Shown here: piece after piece, positions 17,390-26,700 of the stretch | Layout: each line of letters starts with the position of its first letter | How positions within the stretch are numbered: position 1 is the stretch's first letter | NCBI GenBank assembly: GCA_019115745.1 | Contig: DXDA01000007.1 | Span: forward strand, 1 to 64,000 | From: Candidatus Alistipes intestinigallinarum | GTDB lineage: Bacteria; Bacteroidota; Bacteroidia; Bacteroidales; Rikenellaceae | Direction: 5' to 3' | DNA: 64,000 nucleotides | The notes under the pieces: model-generated | What the model was told of the DNA's origin: nothing | The model's input: only the letters and a program-made list of their open reading frames with translations | The model's database searches: none | Made by a program: the position numbers and the translations under genes

Positions 17390-17416
17390 ATATTACTATC
17401 ATCAATGAATATTCCT

Positions 17417-17917
17417 TCAACTCTTTTTTTTACGCATACCGCCTTTCGGCGAAACCCCGGTTTTCGGGGAATTGCACGAAGAAAGTCCGGCCACCGGCGG
17501 AGGCCCCTCCCGCTGCTGGAAAATCCCCGCTTCGGCCGCCCGCCAAAACAACCGGAACGGCCAATGACTCCGCGATTGGTTATAGGCCTCCACCGTTTCG
17601 CTCCATTTGCGATACAGCAGCGGATCGACCGGACGGTCGGCATAGGAGTCTCGCAGAAATTCGGCGTAGCGGAACATGTGGCGGCGAATGTGTCCGATAT
17701 GCAGCATCTTGCCCGCGACAAGCGCTAATAGCAACGTCACCAGAACAATGCACAAAACCTTCGGCGACGGAAGTCGGAACAACCATTCGTCAACCCACTC
17801 CCGGAACGCTTCGGGGGAGGCCGCCTCGTCGAGCCGCTGTTCGAAAAGGAACAACAGCCCAAAAGCTACGGCAACAAGCAGAAACAGGATCCGCAAATTC
17901 GTAAAGTTCATTTCCAT
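17417..17917 (-). CDS. Membrane protein of the fimbrial locus, unknown function
   Basis: A 166-residue protein with two predicted transmembrane helices (about residues 6-22, ILFLLVAVAFGLLFLF, and 50-70, VLCIVLVTLLLALVAG) around a short loop, then a basic, aromatic cytoplasmic or periplasmic part and a Lys-rich end (GGMRKKKS). No family is recognised. The start at 17917 (or 17911) follows the clostripain-family stop by 6 bases, so the two are cotranscribed. Confidence 0.65.
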   Translation of the reverse strand: MEMNFTNLRILFLLVAVAFGLLFLFEQRLDEAASPEAFREWVDEWLFRLPSPKVLCIVLVTLLLALVAGKMLHIGHIRRHMFRYAEFLRDSYADRPVDPLLYRKWSETVEAYNQSRSHWPFRLFWRAAEAGIFQQREGPPPVAGLSSCNSPKTGVSPKGGMRKKKS

Positions 17918-17923
17918 GACCAA

Positions 17924-19264
17924 TCAGTTGATCGCTCCGCGCGTGGCGTGCCACCACGCCGTGCGGCGATAGGTTTCGTTCAACGCCGGAAACTCCCCGC
18001 GCGGAACATAGAGCGTCAATCCACAGTGGCGGACGATATCGAACCCTTTGTAAGGGCTGCCGTCGCCGCCCAGAAAACGTTCGGTGGCATCGCGCCACAC
18101 CACCGCATCCGCCAACGCCCCGCAGAAGGCCGCCTCCGCGTCGGGATCGGCCAAACAGGCCTCCACATAGGCCTCCAGATCGTAGAAGCGCGCCGCTGCC
18201 GGACGGTCGCCGTAGGCTCCCGGGCGGTCGAAGTGTTGAAGGCCCGCGGGCGGTGTATCCCGACCCTCCTCGTTCGCAAAGCCACGCGTCACACGCCGCA
18301 CAGCCTCGGCCAGCGCCGGCATCGACGACGTGCGGATCAAGGAGAGCGTCGCCGAACAGCCCGTTCCCGAGAGCGTCCGGACGTAGGCCATGTAACGCTG
18401 GCCGAAGGCGGCAAGCTGCTCCTCTACGGGATGTCCGCCATCCGTCAACAGGGCGAGGTTATCCGCATAGAGGGGCCGGAAACCCGGCTCCACCACCTCG
18501 GCCGACGACGCCAACACCCAGTCCGTATGTCCAGCCAATGCCAGGGCCACCTCGGCTCCCGCCATCAGGCACGCCTCGAAGATCACGTAGTCGAGCGTCA
18601 TGCCCGACGGAATTGCCGAAACAAAGGCATCGAGCGACATCTCGGAACCCTGATCCAAACCGATGCTGCGGCTCACGAGCGGTGCCTGCAATCCGCCCTC
18701 CGGAAGCCAGCCCGTGGCGTGCGAGAAGAACAGAAGGCCGTAACCCGTTGCAGGACTGCGCTCCCAAACCGTGCGCAGCACCCGTTCGAGCGTTGCGCCC
18801 GAGGCCGAGTTCTCCGCGCCGTAGCTCTCCACCGTGCGCAGCGTGGCGCCCTCCGGAGTGGCCTCCATGCGCCCCAGCGTCGCCCCGGAAGGAGTGTCGG
18901 CATAGACCCACAGCTCCATCCCTGGGCGCCACGAGCGGCGCAGGGCCGACATTCGCGCGTCGTACTCCACTTGCAGGTTGTTGTCCAGCGCCAGGTAGAC
19001 AATCAGCACACGGCCGCGAGGCTGTTCGGACGGGGTCGACCGCTCGCACCCCACAGCCAACAGGACCAGAGCAGACCAACATACCGACCGGAGCAGTTTC
19101 CAAGAAGCAGGCCATATCCCGGCTGAGGGCGCGATGCGACCGAACAGAGCGACACCAACCGTCGTGACCGCATGGGCGCATAGGCTCCGGCACGACAAGC
19201 CGCCCGAGGGCCGGCTCGTTCGCCCCCTGAAAAGGGCGAGGCGATGGGGACAAACGGAGCTCAT
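17924..19264 (-). CDS. Clostripain-family (C11) peptidase lipoprotein
   Basis: A 446-residue protein with the caspase-like catalytic dyad of peptidase family C11: His182 in FFSHATGW and Cys232 in YVIFEACLMAG, after the strand VLIVYLALDNNL. A lipobox (LLAVGC, Cys73) follows a hydrophobic stretch, so the enzyme is probably a surface or periplasmic lipoprotein. The 50 residues before that stretch are unusual for a signal peptide, so the true start may be internal although no better ATG is in frame. Family members cleave after Arg or Lys. Its place in the fimbrial run, 20 bases after a giant lipoprotein gene, suggests processing of fimbrial or host proteins, which is inference. Confidence 0.8.
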   Translation of the reverse strand: MSSVCPHRLALFRGRTSRPSGGLSCRSLCAHAVTTVGVALFGRIAPSAGIWPASWKLLRSVCWSALVLLAVGCERSTPSEQPRGRVLIVYLALDNNLQVEYDARMSALRRSWRPGMELWVYADTPSGATLGRMEATPEGATLRTVESYGAENSASGATLERVLRTVWERSPATGYGLLFFSHATGWLPEGGLQAPLVSRSIGLDQGSEMSLDAFVSAIPSGMTLDYVIFEACLMAGAEVALALAGHTDWVLASSAEVVEPGFRPLYADNLALLTDGGHPVEEQLAAFGQRYMAYVRTLSGTGCSATLSLIRTSSMPALAEAVRRVTRGFANEEGRDTPPAGLQHFDRPGAYGDRPAAARFYDLEAYVEACLADPDAEAAFCGALADAVVWRDATERFLGGDGSPYKGFDIVRHCGLTLYVPRGEFPALNETYRRTAWWHATRGAIN

Positions 19265-19284
19265 ATTAGCTTATTAACTTACAT

Positions 19285-22200
19285 TTATTGCGCCTTTACA
19301 TCAGACACATCCCGAGCAACTGGTACGTAACCGTCAACAATTGGATGTCTTTGTCTAAACATTCTATACGATCTCCAGGCCATTATTTTTTGCATTGGAT
19401 AACCCAAGGTTATACCACTAATCTGGACACCACGGCCATAACTGCTTGTTGCATGTATACCGTGACGATATTCTGCGTCGGCCATAGGGAACAGGTGTAG
19501 GGCGCCACATAGGGGACAATAGTAATCTATTTCCCATTTTGAATTTTGCCTTGTCACACCGTTGTAAAAATTTTCTTGCGTAAAACCGGTCTCTCTTTTT
19601 GTGTGATACGCATTATCTTCCACGTAAGGTGCGTGATCAGGACATGACACGCCTCCACTCTGTGTACCATTTATACCAAGAAATTGAAAGTTATAATACA
19701 CCTTGTTTCTTCCAGCCACGCCTTCCACTTTTGCACTCCGATCAATACACCCAATTTTTAGTGCGGCGTCCACAGCAGATTGCTCGAGGGTTCTTGGGTC
19801 GCTGGGGTCGAGGTTGTTTCCCATAACATACGTTAACTTATATTGATCCTGCCAGCTGTATGGTTGTCCCCCGTCAAGTTTGAAGTTACCAAAAGATTCA
19901 TCAGATGTGGCGTGTACGAGATCGTAATAGGCAATTTTACCATTTGTTCCCATACCGTCCTGGTAAATGACCGGTGAGACCTCGGTATCCTCAGCCCAAG
20001 TTCCTGTTTTCTCGTCGTAAAACTCCACATTGATGTCCCACAGCAGATTGGCTATGGTATTTTGCGGCAGCGTCACCGTTACGGTCATATCGTCTACTTC
20101 TCCGTTTTCCGACGAAATAACCTGTCCGTCTTCCCCATTCAGGTAAACGGGTGCCACCCAAAGTTGATGCTCCGTCTCCACCGGTTTATAGTTGGTGTAG
20201 CAGAGTGTTTTCGTAATGCGCACCTTTCGAGTTTTAAACTGGCTGTTCGAGAAGTCGTACACGAGAGTCTGTTCTTCCGGCGAGATGACGACAGCACCTT
20301 CCGGGAGGTTCACCTTCGGCTTTACCATGTGATATCCCGTATAGGCAATCCGTGCCTCGGATTTTGTCTCATTCTTTCCGGTGACTTCGTCCCTCTCTTG
20401 CCACTTTACCGTGAGGCGGTAGAATGTTGCTGGAACGCCTGGATCCATGTCGGCTTTATTCATCACCCCGGGCATCTCCTTAAAGAACCTCTCCCACATC
20501 TCGTAGCCATTTGATGGACTATACTCCACCGTTTTGGCCATGTAATATTCCGAGTCGTAGCCGCCTCGCTGATCAATCGTGAGTGAGAAAGTGGCATTGC
20601 TGAGCAACTTGAACTTTGCGGCGTTATAATCCGCATCCGTCATGTTGTCCAAGTTCCAAGGCAGGTCATCCTTATTCTCGAAGGGCCACTGCACAATGTG
20701 GGTATAGGCAGGCAACTCGCGCGTAATGCGCAACTCGCGGGCATAATCCGCCACGTCAGCCTCCGTAAGCTGAGGATTGCTGTTACGTAGTTCGCGCACC
20801 ACCGTAACCTGACCACCGGGAGGAGTCGTGGGATCGGGCTGATCCACGGGGGTGGGAGTCGAGACCGTAAACGAGGGCATTGTGAAGGATGCCACACTGC
20901 TCCATTTCTTCTCCATCTGTCCGTCTTTCGGACCGTCTGTCGTGACAACATTGTCGCCTGGCGTGGCCATCCAGTTCTGGGCCAGGTACTTCATGTTCTG
21001 GTTGTGCAGTGCCTGATTGTCGGTGTTCCAATACCAGTACCAGTCGGTATTCGAATACATATCGAGGGTATAGGTCGCACCGTCCGTCGAAGTACCGTGA
21101 TCGAGGGTATAGACGCCTTTCTTTCCGTTTTCGGCTTTTTGTGTCTCTTGGATCAGATCCTCATTATTCTGCTCCGCAGGCCGCAGCGTGAGCGGAGCTC
21201 CGCGTTGTGTGATGACCAGCTGCGCCTCGTCCCGCATCAACCCCGGGGTGTTGCTTTCGGCCTGAAGCGTCACACTGCGCCGCGCCAGGCCCGGATTGGT
21301 CTGCATCGTGAAGCGGAATCCGTCAGGATAGTTCGCCGAGATGTTCTCGATCTTCTTGCCGATCCACGACTGGAGATTCGTGAGCCACGAATCGTCGGGC
21401 GTGGTGCTCCCGCCTTTTGAAAACCACCAGACGAGCGTTCCCGGTGAGGTCTCGATCTTGGGTTGCACCTGCGTGGCGTCATAGGGCACGATCACTTCCC
21501 AGGGTTTCTCCCTCAACTCAAACTTCGTCGGCTCCTCAACAACACTCCATGTCACCGGCTCCTTGACCTGATAGACGTTAAAACTCTCTGTGGCTGCAGG
21601 CACATCCGGTGCCTCCAGGAGCTCAGCCTTCACCTCAAAGGAGAAGGAGCGGTCGTTCTCCCCATCCGCAAGGTTCGTGGGCAGCACCTCGTATTGCTGT
21701 TTCGCGTCGGCACTCTTGCGGAAGAATATCTGAAACTGGTCGTCGGGATTCTTTGCCCCCGTCCCCGGCTCCAACTCGTAGGTATATGCCTTGCCTTTGG
21801 AGTCCGAACCTGATAGAGTCAGCTTGTATGCTTTCTTGGTCGTGACGGTGATCTGCACGCTCTTAGCATCGCCCTTTAGGGGTGCACCCTGCGGACCGAA
21901 GTAGAGCTCCTCGGGGGAGAAGAGGATGCGCAGCAGGTCGCGCGAGGTCTGCTTCAGGATCACCTGCGTCTTCATACGGCCTGCCGAAAAGATCAGTTTT
22001 CCTTCCCTTGTTGCAGTCGAGCCGTCCTCGTTATTGTCGAGTTCCGTCATGCCGATACGCAGCGTCGCGGTACCCTTGGGACCTGTCTTCTTCTCGGGCC
22101 ATGCGGCCGAGGGATAGGCGTGCTCATTACCATCGGCGTCATAGTAACGCAGGGCCTTCTTGAACTCTTCGCTCCCCTCCACGGTCAGTTGCCAGCCGCT

Positions 22201-23742
22201 ACCCAACTCGCCGTCGTAATTGGTCTCTACGGTGAATGTCTCAGGTGTGCCGTCGCAGTAATACTGCTGCTCAGACTTATCCACCCGCAACATATATACT
22301 CCATCGGTGACGATGTCACCTACCTGCACGTTCTGGTTCCAAGTCTCAACTTCGGCCGTCAGTTTCGTGTCCTCACTATGGAGTGCCTCATCCTCGGTCG
22401 GAGCACCAGGACCAGCCACCGAGGTGATATTCACCACGTAGGCGTTGTTGCGCAGAATGTCGATGCGCTTCTGCGGAGTCGGCTTAAGTTGGTTACCGCC
22501 CTGATCGAAGCTCACCTCGGCAAAATCGATGCGGTAGTAGGTCACATTGGCGTTCTTGCTGCCAAATCTGCCACCGACAACAAGGCACGCCGCAGCGTCG
22601 AACTCCATACCATGATTCCCGGTCTCTGGCAGATAGCACTGGCGCGTGAGGCATCGCCGCGCCGCGGTCTCGGCCTCCAGCACATCCCCCTCCCAGCCGT
22701 GATTGTCGGGCAGCGTGCTCGTGAGCTCTTCTCCCTGGTATTTGATGAGTGGGTTGTCCGTGTTGTCCGGGAAGACACCTCCCGTGGCGACAGTGGGTTT
22801 GATAACTCTTCCGCTCTCCTCGTCTATGGCATCCTTGCCAGCCCCGTAGGTGCCGTTTTTCGAGGTGCGGTAGACGCTCACGCTCTCCAAGGCAAAGTAG
22901 ATACCCCGGCCGCCATCGTAAAGCCCCTGAGCTTTCATCTCGTTGAGCGGGAACTTACCGTCGCCCGTGCGCTGAAAATTCACGCCCACATCCACGCGTG
23001 CAACAGCCCGCATAAGCTGGATCACACCGGCAACCGCACCTTCAGGCCGCATCGTAAACTCCGCGGTCTCGCCCCACATCGGGAAGTTCTTGAACGTCTC
23101 TGTGGGAAGAACGGGCCATTTCCCCGTCGTGGAAAAGGTGAGCTGGTCACGGGCCTCCGCAAGCGGATTATCGGCCGAATTGCCCTCATCATCCGAGGTG
23201 GCACCTTCCAGCACCGTCCAACGCTCCGTCGCGGCATCGTAGCCGCCCGCCGTTTGCAGATCTTCGAGCGTGATGCCCGAAATCAGGCCCATGCGGATCT
23301 TTTTATGCATGTCGCCCGCCTGAAAGGGAATACGGACGTTGTAACGGCGGTATCCGTCTGTTCCAATATCACCCGTCCCCGTGATTTGGGGCAAAGCCAC
23401 ACGCAGGAACTGCCAGTTGCCCTCTTCGTTGCGGGCATAGACAACGGCATGAAGCTCACCCTCGGCGATCTTCGTCTCGTCAGCGACCTCAGCAGTATAG
23501 GTCTGCGCCGAGGCGATGCCCGGCACGATCAGCTGAACCGTAGCGTAGCCCTTCGTGGTTGTTATATTCGGGTCCGACCCCGGCGTTTCCGTAAGGTCTT
23601 TGGTGCAGCCTCCGGCAAGCGCTGCAGCGACGATGAGGATTCCTGCCGCAGCGACCGCCCCCCTGCGACACAGGGATACAGCCATGCGGTATCCCGCACC
23701 ACACCACCCGACGTGTGTTCTGTTGCTTGTTTTTCGAATCAT
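19285..23742 (-). CDS. Giant fimbrillin-like lipoprotein (putative tip component) 2
   Basis: A 1485-residue lipoprotein (lipobox ALAGGC, Cys46; a start at 23685 would give a more usual signal). Residues about 60-480 form a Mfa-like fimbrillin domain with NFPMWGETAEF, an AVARVDVGVNF strand and YDI/RNNAYVVNITSV-type sequence seen in Mfa1/FimA-family subunits. The remainder carries beta-sandwich repeats, including the aromatic block SNTDWYWYWN, and ends with a cysteine pair YYCPLCGALHLF that could bind metal. It is a paralogue of the adjacent 1583-residue protein. Very large Mfa-type proteins can be tip adhesins; that role is inferred. Confidence 0.8.
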   Translation of the reverse strand: MIRKTSNRTHVGWCGAGYRMAVSLCRRGAVAAAGILIVAAALAGGCTKDLTETPGSDPNITTTKGYATVQLIVPGIASAQTYTAEVADETKIAEGELHAVVYARNEEGNWQFLRVALPQITGTGDIGTDGYRRYNVRIPFQAGDMHKKIRMGLISGITLEDLQTAGGYDAATERWTVLEGATSDDEGNSADNPLAEARDQLTFSTTGKWPVLPTETFKNFPMWGETAEFTMRPEGAVAGVIQLMRAVARVDVGVNFQRTGDGKFPLNEMKAQGLYDGGRGIYFALESVSVYRTSKNGTYGAGKDAIDEESGRVIKPTVATGGVFPDNTDNPLIKYQGEELTSTLPDNHGWEGDVLEAETAARRCLTRQCYLPETGNHGMEFDAAACLVVGGRFGSKNANVTYYRIDFAEVSFDQGGNQLKPTPQKRIDILRNNAYVVNITSVAGPGAPTEDEALHSEDTKLTAEVETWNQNVQVGDIVTDGVYMLRVDKSEQQYYCDGTPETFTVETNYDGELGSGWQLTVEGSEEFKKALRYYDADGNEHAYPSAAWPEKKTGPKGTATLRIGMTELDNNEDGSTATREGKLIFSAGRMKTQVILKQTSRDLLRILFSPEELYFGPQGAPLKGDAKSVQITVTTKKAYKLTLSGSDSKGKAYTYELEPGTGAKNPDDQFQIFFRKSADAKQQYEVLPTNLADGENDRSFSFEVKAELLEAPDVPAATESFNVYQVKEPVTWSVVEEPTKFELREKPWEVIVPYDATQVQPKIETSPGTLVWWFSKGGSTTPDDSWLTNLQSWIGKKIENISANYPDGFRFTMQTNPGLARRSVTLQAESNTPGLMRDEAQLVITQRGAPLTLRPAEQNNEDLIQETQKAENGKKGVYTLDHGTSTDGATYTLDMYSNTDWYWYWNTDNQALHNQNMKYLAQNWMATPGDNVVTTDGPKDGQMEKKWSSVASFTMPSFTVSTPTPVDQPDPTTPPGGQVTVVRELRNSNPQLTEADVADYARELRITRELPAYTHIVQWPFENKDDLPWNLDNMTDADYNAAKFKLLSNATFSLTIDQRGGYDSEYYMAKTVEYSPSNGYEMWERFFKEMPGVMNKADMDPGVPATFYRLTVKWQERDEVTGKNETKSEARIAYTGYHMVKPKVNLPEGAVVISPEEQTLVYDFSNSQFKTRKVRITKTLCYTNYKPVETEHQLWVAPVYLNGEDGQVISSENGEVDDMTVTVTLPQNTIANLLWDINVEFYDEKTGTWAEDTEVSPVIYQDGMGTNGKIAYYDLVHATSDESFGNFKLDGGQPYSWQDQYKLTYVMGNNLDPSDPRTLEQSAVDAALKIGCIDRSAKVEGVAGRNKVYYNFQFLGINGTQSGGVSCPDHAPYVEDNAYHTKRETGFTQENFYNGVTRQNSKWEIDYYCPLCGALHLFPMADAEYRHGIHATSSYGRGVQISGITLGYPMQKIMAWRSYRMFRQRHPIVDGYVPVARDVSDVKAQ

Positions 23743-23797
23743 GGTCGTTATCGTTTTTGTCTATCTTACACTTTTCGCTTCATCGCGGCTACACCTT

Positions 23798-26700
23798 TTA
23801 GTGCGTGACCTGAGAACCTTGTAGTAATGTACTGTAGGGGGGAATATTCTTGTTTGGTGCCTTGGTTATGGCATGGCGGACGACGATCAGTTGCAGCGGT
23901 CCGCGCTCGGAGTCGCTCTGCGAAGTTCTGTAATAGACTTCACACGCGGTAAATTGCTGAAAGACCCTGCGTTGGAGGCCGTGGTTGTCCGGACACTTAA
24001 CGTTGTATATACTTATATCCTCTGTTTCGTCCCATACGCTGCGCGTATGCAAGCGCGATCCGACAAACCAATGCTTACCTTCCAACCATGTACGTGTTTT
24101 CTTGAAGATATGCCCCGTCTTACCCCAGCTTTTCTGATAGGCATCGATCGTTGACCATTCATTGAATTTCAGCCCATTAGCACTCTCATTCTGTTCCGAG
24201 GTGATAGCGAACTCCTCACCCGTGACCCCGCAGGTGAAACTTTCGCAATATTCGGAATAGTTCGGTACGACCCACGGCCAGTAGCGAATAGAGGCAGGAT
24301 TATCCTCGTAATTGTACCAATATTGGATAAAATTCGTATCGTAATTACTCGGAGACATTCGCCAGTTGGGCGCTGCAGGAACGACAGGACCGTTTTGGAG
24401 GGTTACAAGGCTGTTATAGGCTTGTGCCTCCTGCAAGAACAGGTACTTGCCGATCTCAGGCTTCGTGCCCTCGACACCGCCCGACCAGGTCGTAGACCAC
24501 TCTCCCGAGACCTTTCCCAGGTACTCCACCCAGTAGATATACATCCATTCCCGCTCGGTATTTTCCGGCACGGTGTAGCGGATGTAACGCTGGTAGAGGC
24601 TACCGTCGAGCTTGTATTCGGTGTACTCGGGTTCGCCCTCCGGCTTGGCTGTCTGGATGTAGCTGCCTGTTTTGTCGGTGCTGTTGTAGTTGTACGTCCC
24701 GACGGATACCTTCTGGCGCCCGATGCGGACACGCTGATCCTTATGGTACACGCTCCCAGCGAAGTCCAGCAGCAGGTCGAAGCCTTCGTTGGTGAATTTC
24801 GAACCGCGGACCACCTGCGCCGTAGTGGGATGGTTAATCCAATACCCCGAGTGGTATGTCAGCTCCTGCGTGAAAGCCTCATCGGGGCCGTCCTTCACAC
24901 TCTGGCGCCACCCCTCGATTTTGATTCGGTAGATACGGGGTTGTTTGGTGTCATCATATGGGACATCGTCGGCGATGATGAACTCTTTGCCGTTGTCGCG
25001 TTTCAGATCGGCGAGCGTAATATCGACCACCTGCTCATATTTTGTGGGCTTATATACCGTTTGGCCACACTGTGTCAACTGGTTCTCATCCATACCCTGA
25101 CAATCGTACAGCGTAATCGTGACCTTATTGTTCGAGCGAATGGTCAACCGCTGCTGATCCCACAGGCGCGCATCGCCCGGCGTGGTGCCCAACTCTTCGG
25201 TCGTGAAGTTCGACAGGTTCACGTCGTTATTACCATTGAACGGAAGCTTCGCCAGGTACAGCAGCGACGGCACCGTGCGCTGCACGCGGAGGATCTTCGA
25301 CGCCGCATCTACCTTGGCCTGGTTCGCCCCGTCCGGATCACTCGCCTCATCGGTCGGAAACAGGTCATGCTTGTTGTACAACTGGATCTCCGAATAGTAC
25401 GTTCCGGCCACGGGTATCGTACGGCTTTGCGTGATGCTCTCGTCCGAGATGGCGAGGGGCGACAGGAAGACTCCCGTGACGCTGCGCATATAGAGCGCAT
25501 TCTCCCAGAGTCTGGTCTTTGAGTTCTCGTCGCTGTTGCCCGTCGTACCGTTGTCAATACCCGGAGCCGTCGAGGCAGAAGGTGCCGGGAGCCACTCATT
25601 GATGACGTATCCGGGGTTTTCCTTCTCCGGAACCGCCTCATTCTTCCAATAGGGGTGCTCGTTGTTAATGTGAATCGGCGTAGGGTACTGATCGAGGTAA
25701 GCAGAGGTATTAGCCGTACGGTCGCCCATCTCATCATTACCGTCCTTGCGCCACTCCCACCACCAGTCGGTGTTGGCGCGCACATTCAGGGTGCGCATCA
25801 TCCGGACAGCGCTCATACCGAAATCCAGAGTATAGGTCTTCTTGGCATCGTCATAAGGAAGTTCCGCCACACCAACACCTGGGTGCATCGTCAGGATGAA
25901 CGGGCCCCCCTCCTGCCGGATTTTCAGTATGGCCGAGGTCTTGTCGAAGCCGTCGGCCGCCGAGCTCGCCTGGAAAGTTACCATGCGAGGCAGGAGGTTG
26001 TCGTTTTGCGTCAGAGCGACGTTTACCGTTCCCTCGCCCTGACGGGGCTCTCCCTGGAGTTCCGACATCCAGTTGGTCACCCACTCCCGGCCGCTCAGGT
26101 TCCCCTCGTCGCTCTTCGAAATGAAGTACCACGACAGATCCGCAGGAGTCGTCATGATATAGGGCGTAGCCTCGGTGGCATTCCAAGGTACTGTGTAAGT
26201 GTTGTCTGCCAGGGGCGTATCTTTCGAAGCCTGGTCCTTAGCCGGATACCACTTCACTTCGTAGTTGCTTTGCTCCACGTCGAGCTTTACCCGCTCGGGA
26301 TTGGAATCCGGCGTACCGTCTCCGTCCCAGTACGCCTCAATCTCAAAGCGCCATGTCCGGGGCTGCTGCGGCTCCTTGTTGCCGTTGTGCGTGGCATCCC
26401 AGGCCGACGGGCGCAACGCGAACATATTCTCGCTTCCCTTCACAAAAAGCTCTATTGCGGTGCACGAAGCATCGTCAACATGGTCCTGTTTGCAGTCAAA
26501 GCCCGCAGGAAGTTGATCCGGCGTCGCTTTATTGATACCTCCAATGTATCCCTCACGACCGGTCACCGTAGCTGCATCATCTGCGTCCGGATCCGAGAGG
26601 TTGGCTCGGTAGACCTTCTTCTCACCTTGCTCCTCCTTGTTCCACACAAGATAGTAGGTTGCGCCCGAAGGGGAGCTCTTGAGGATCACCGACTGGTTGC

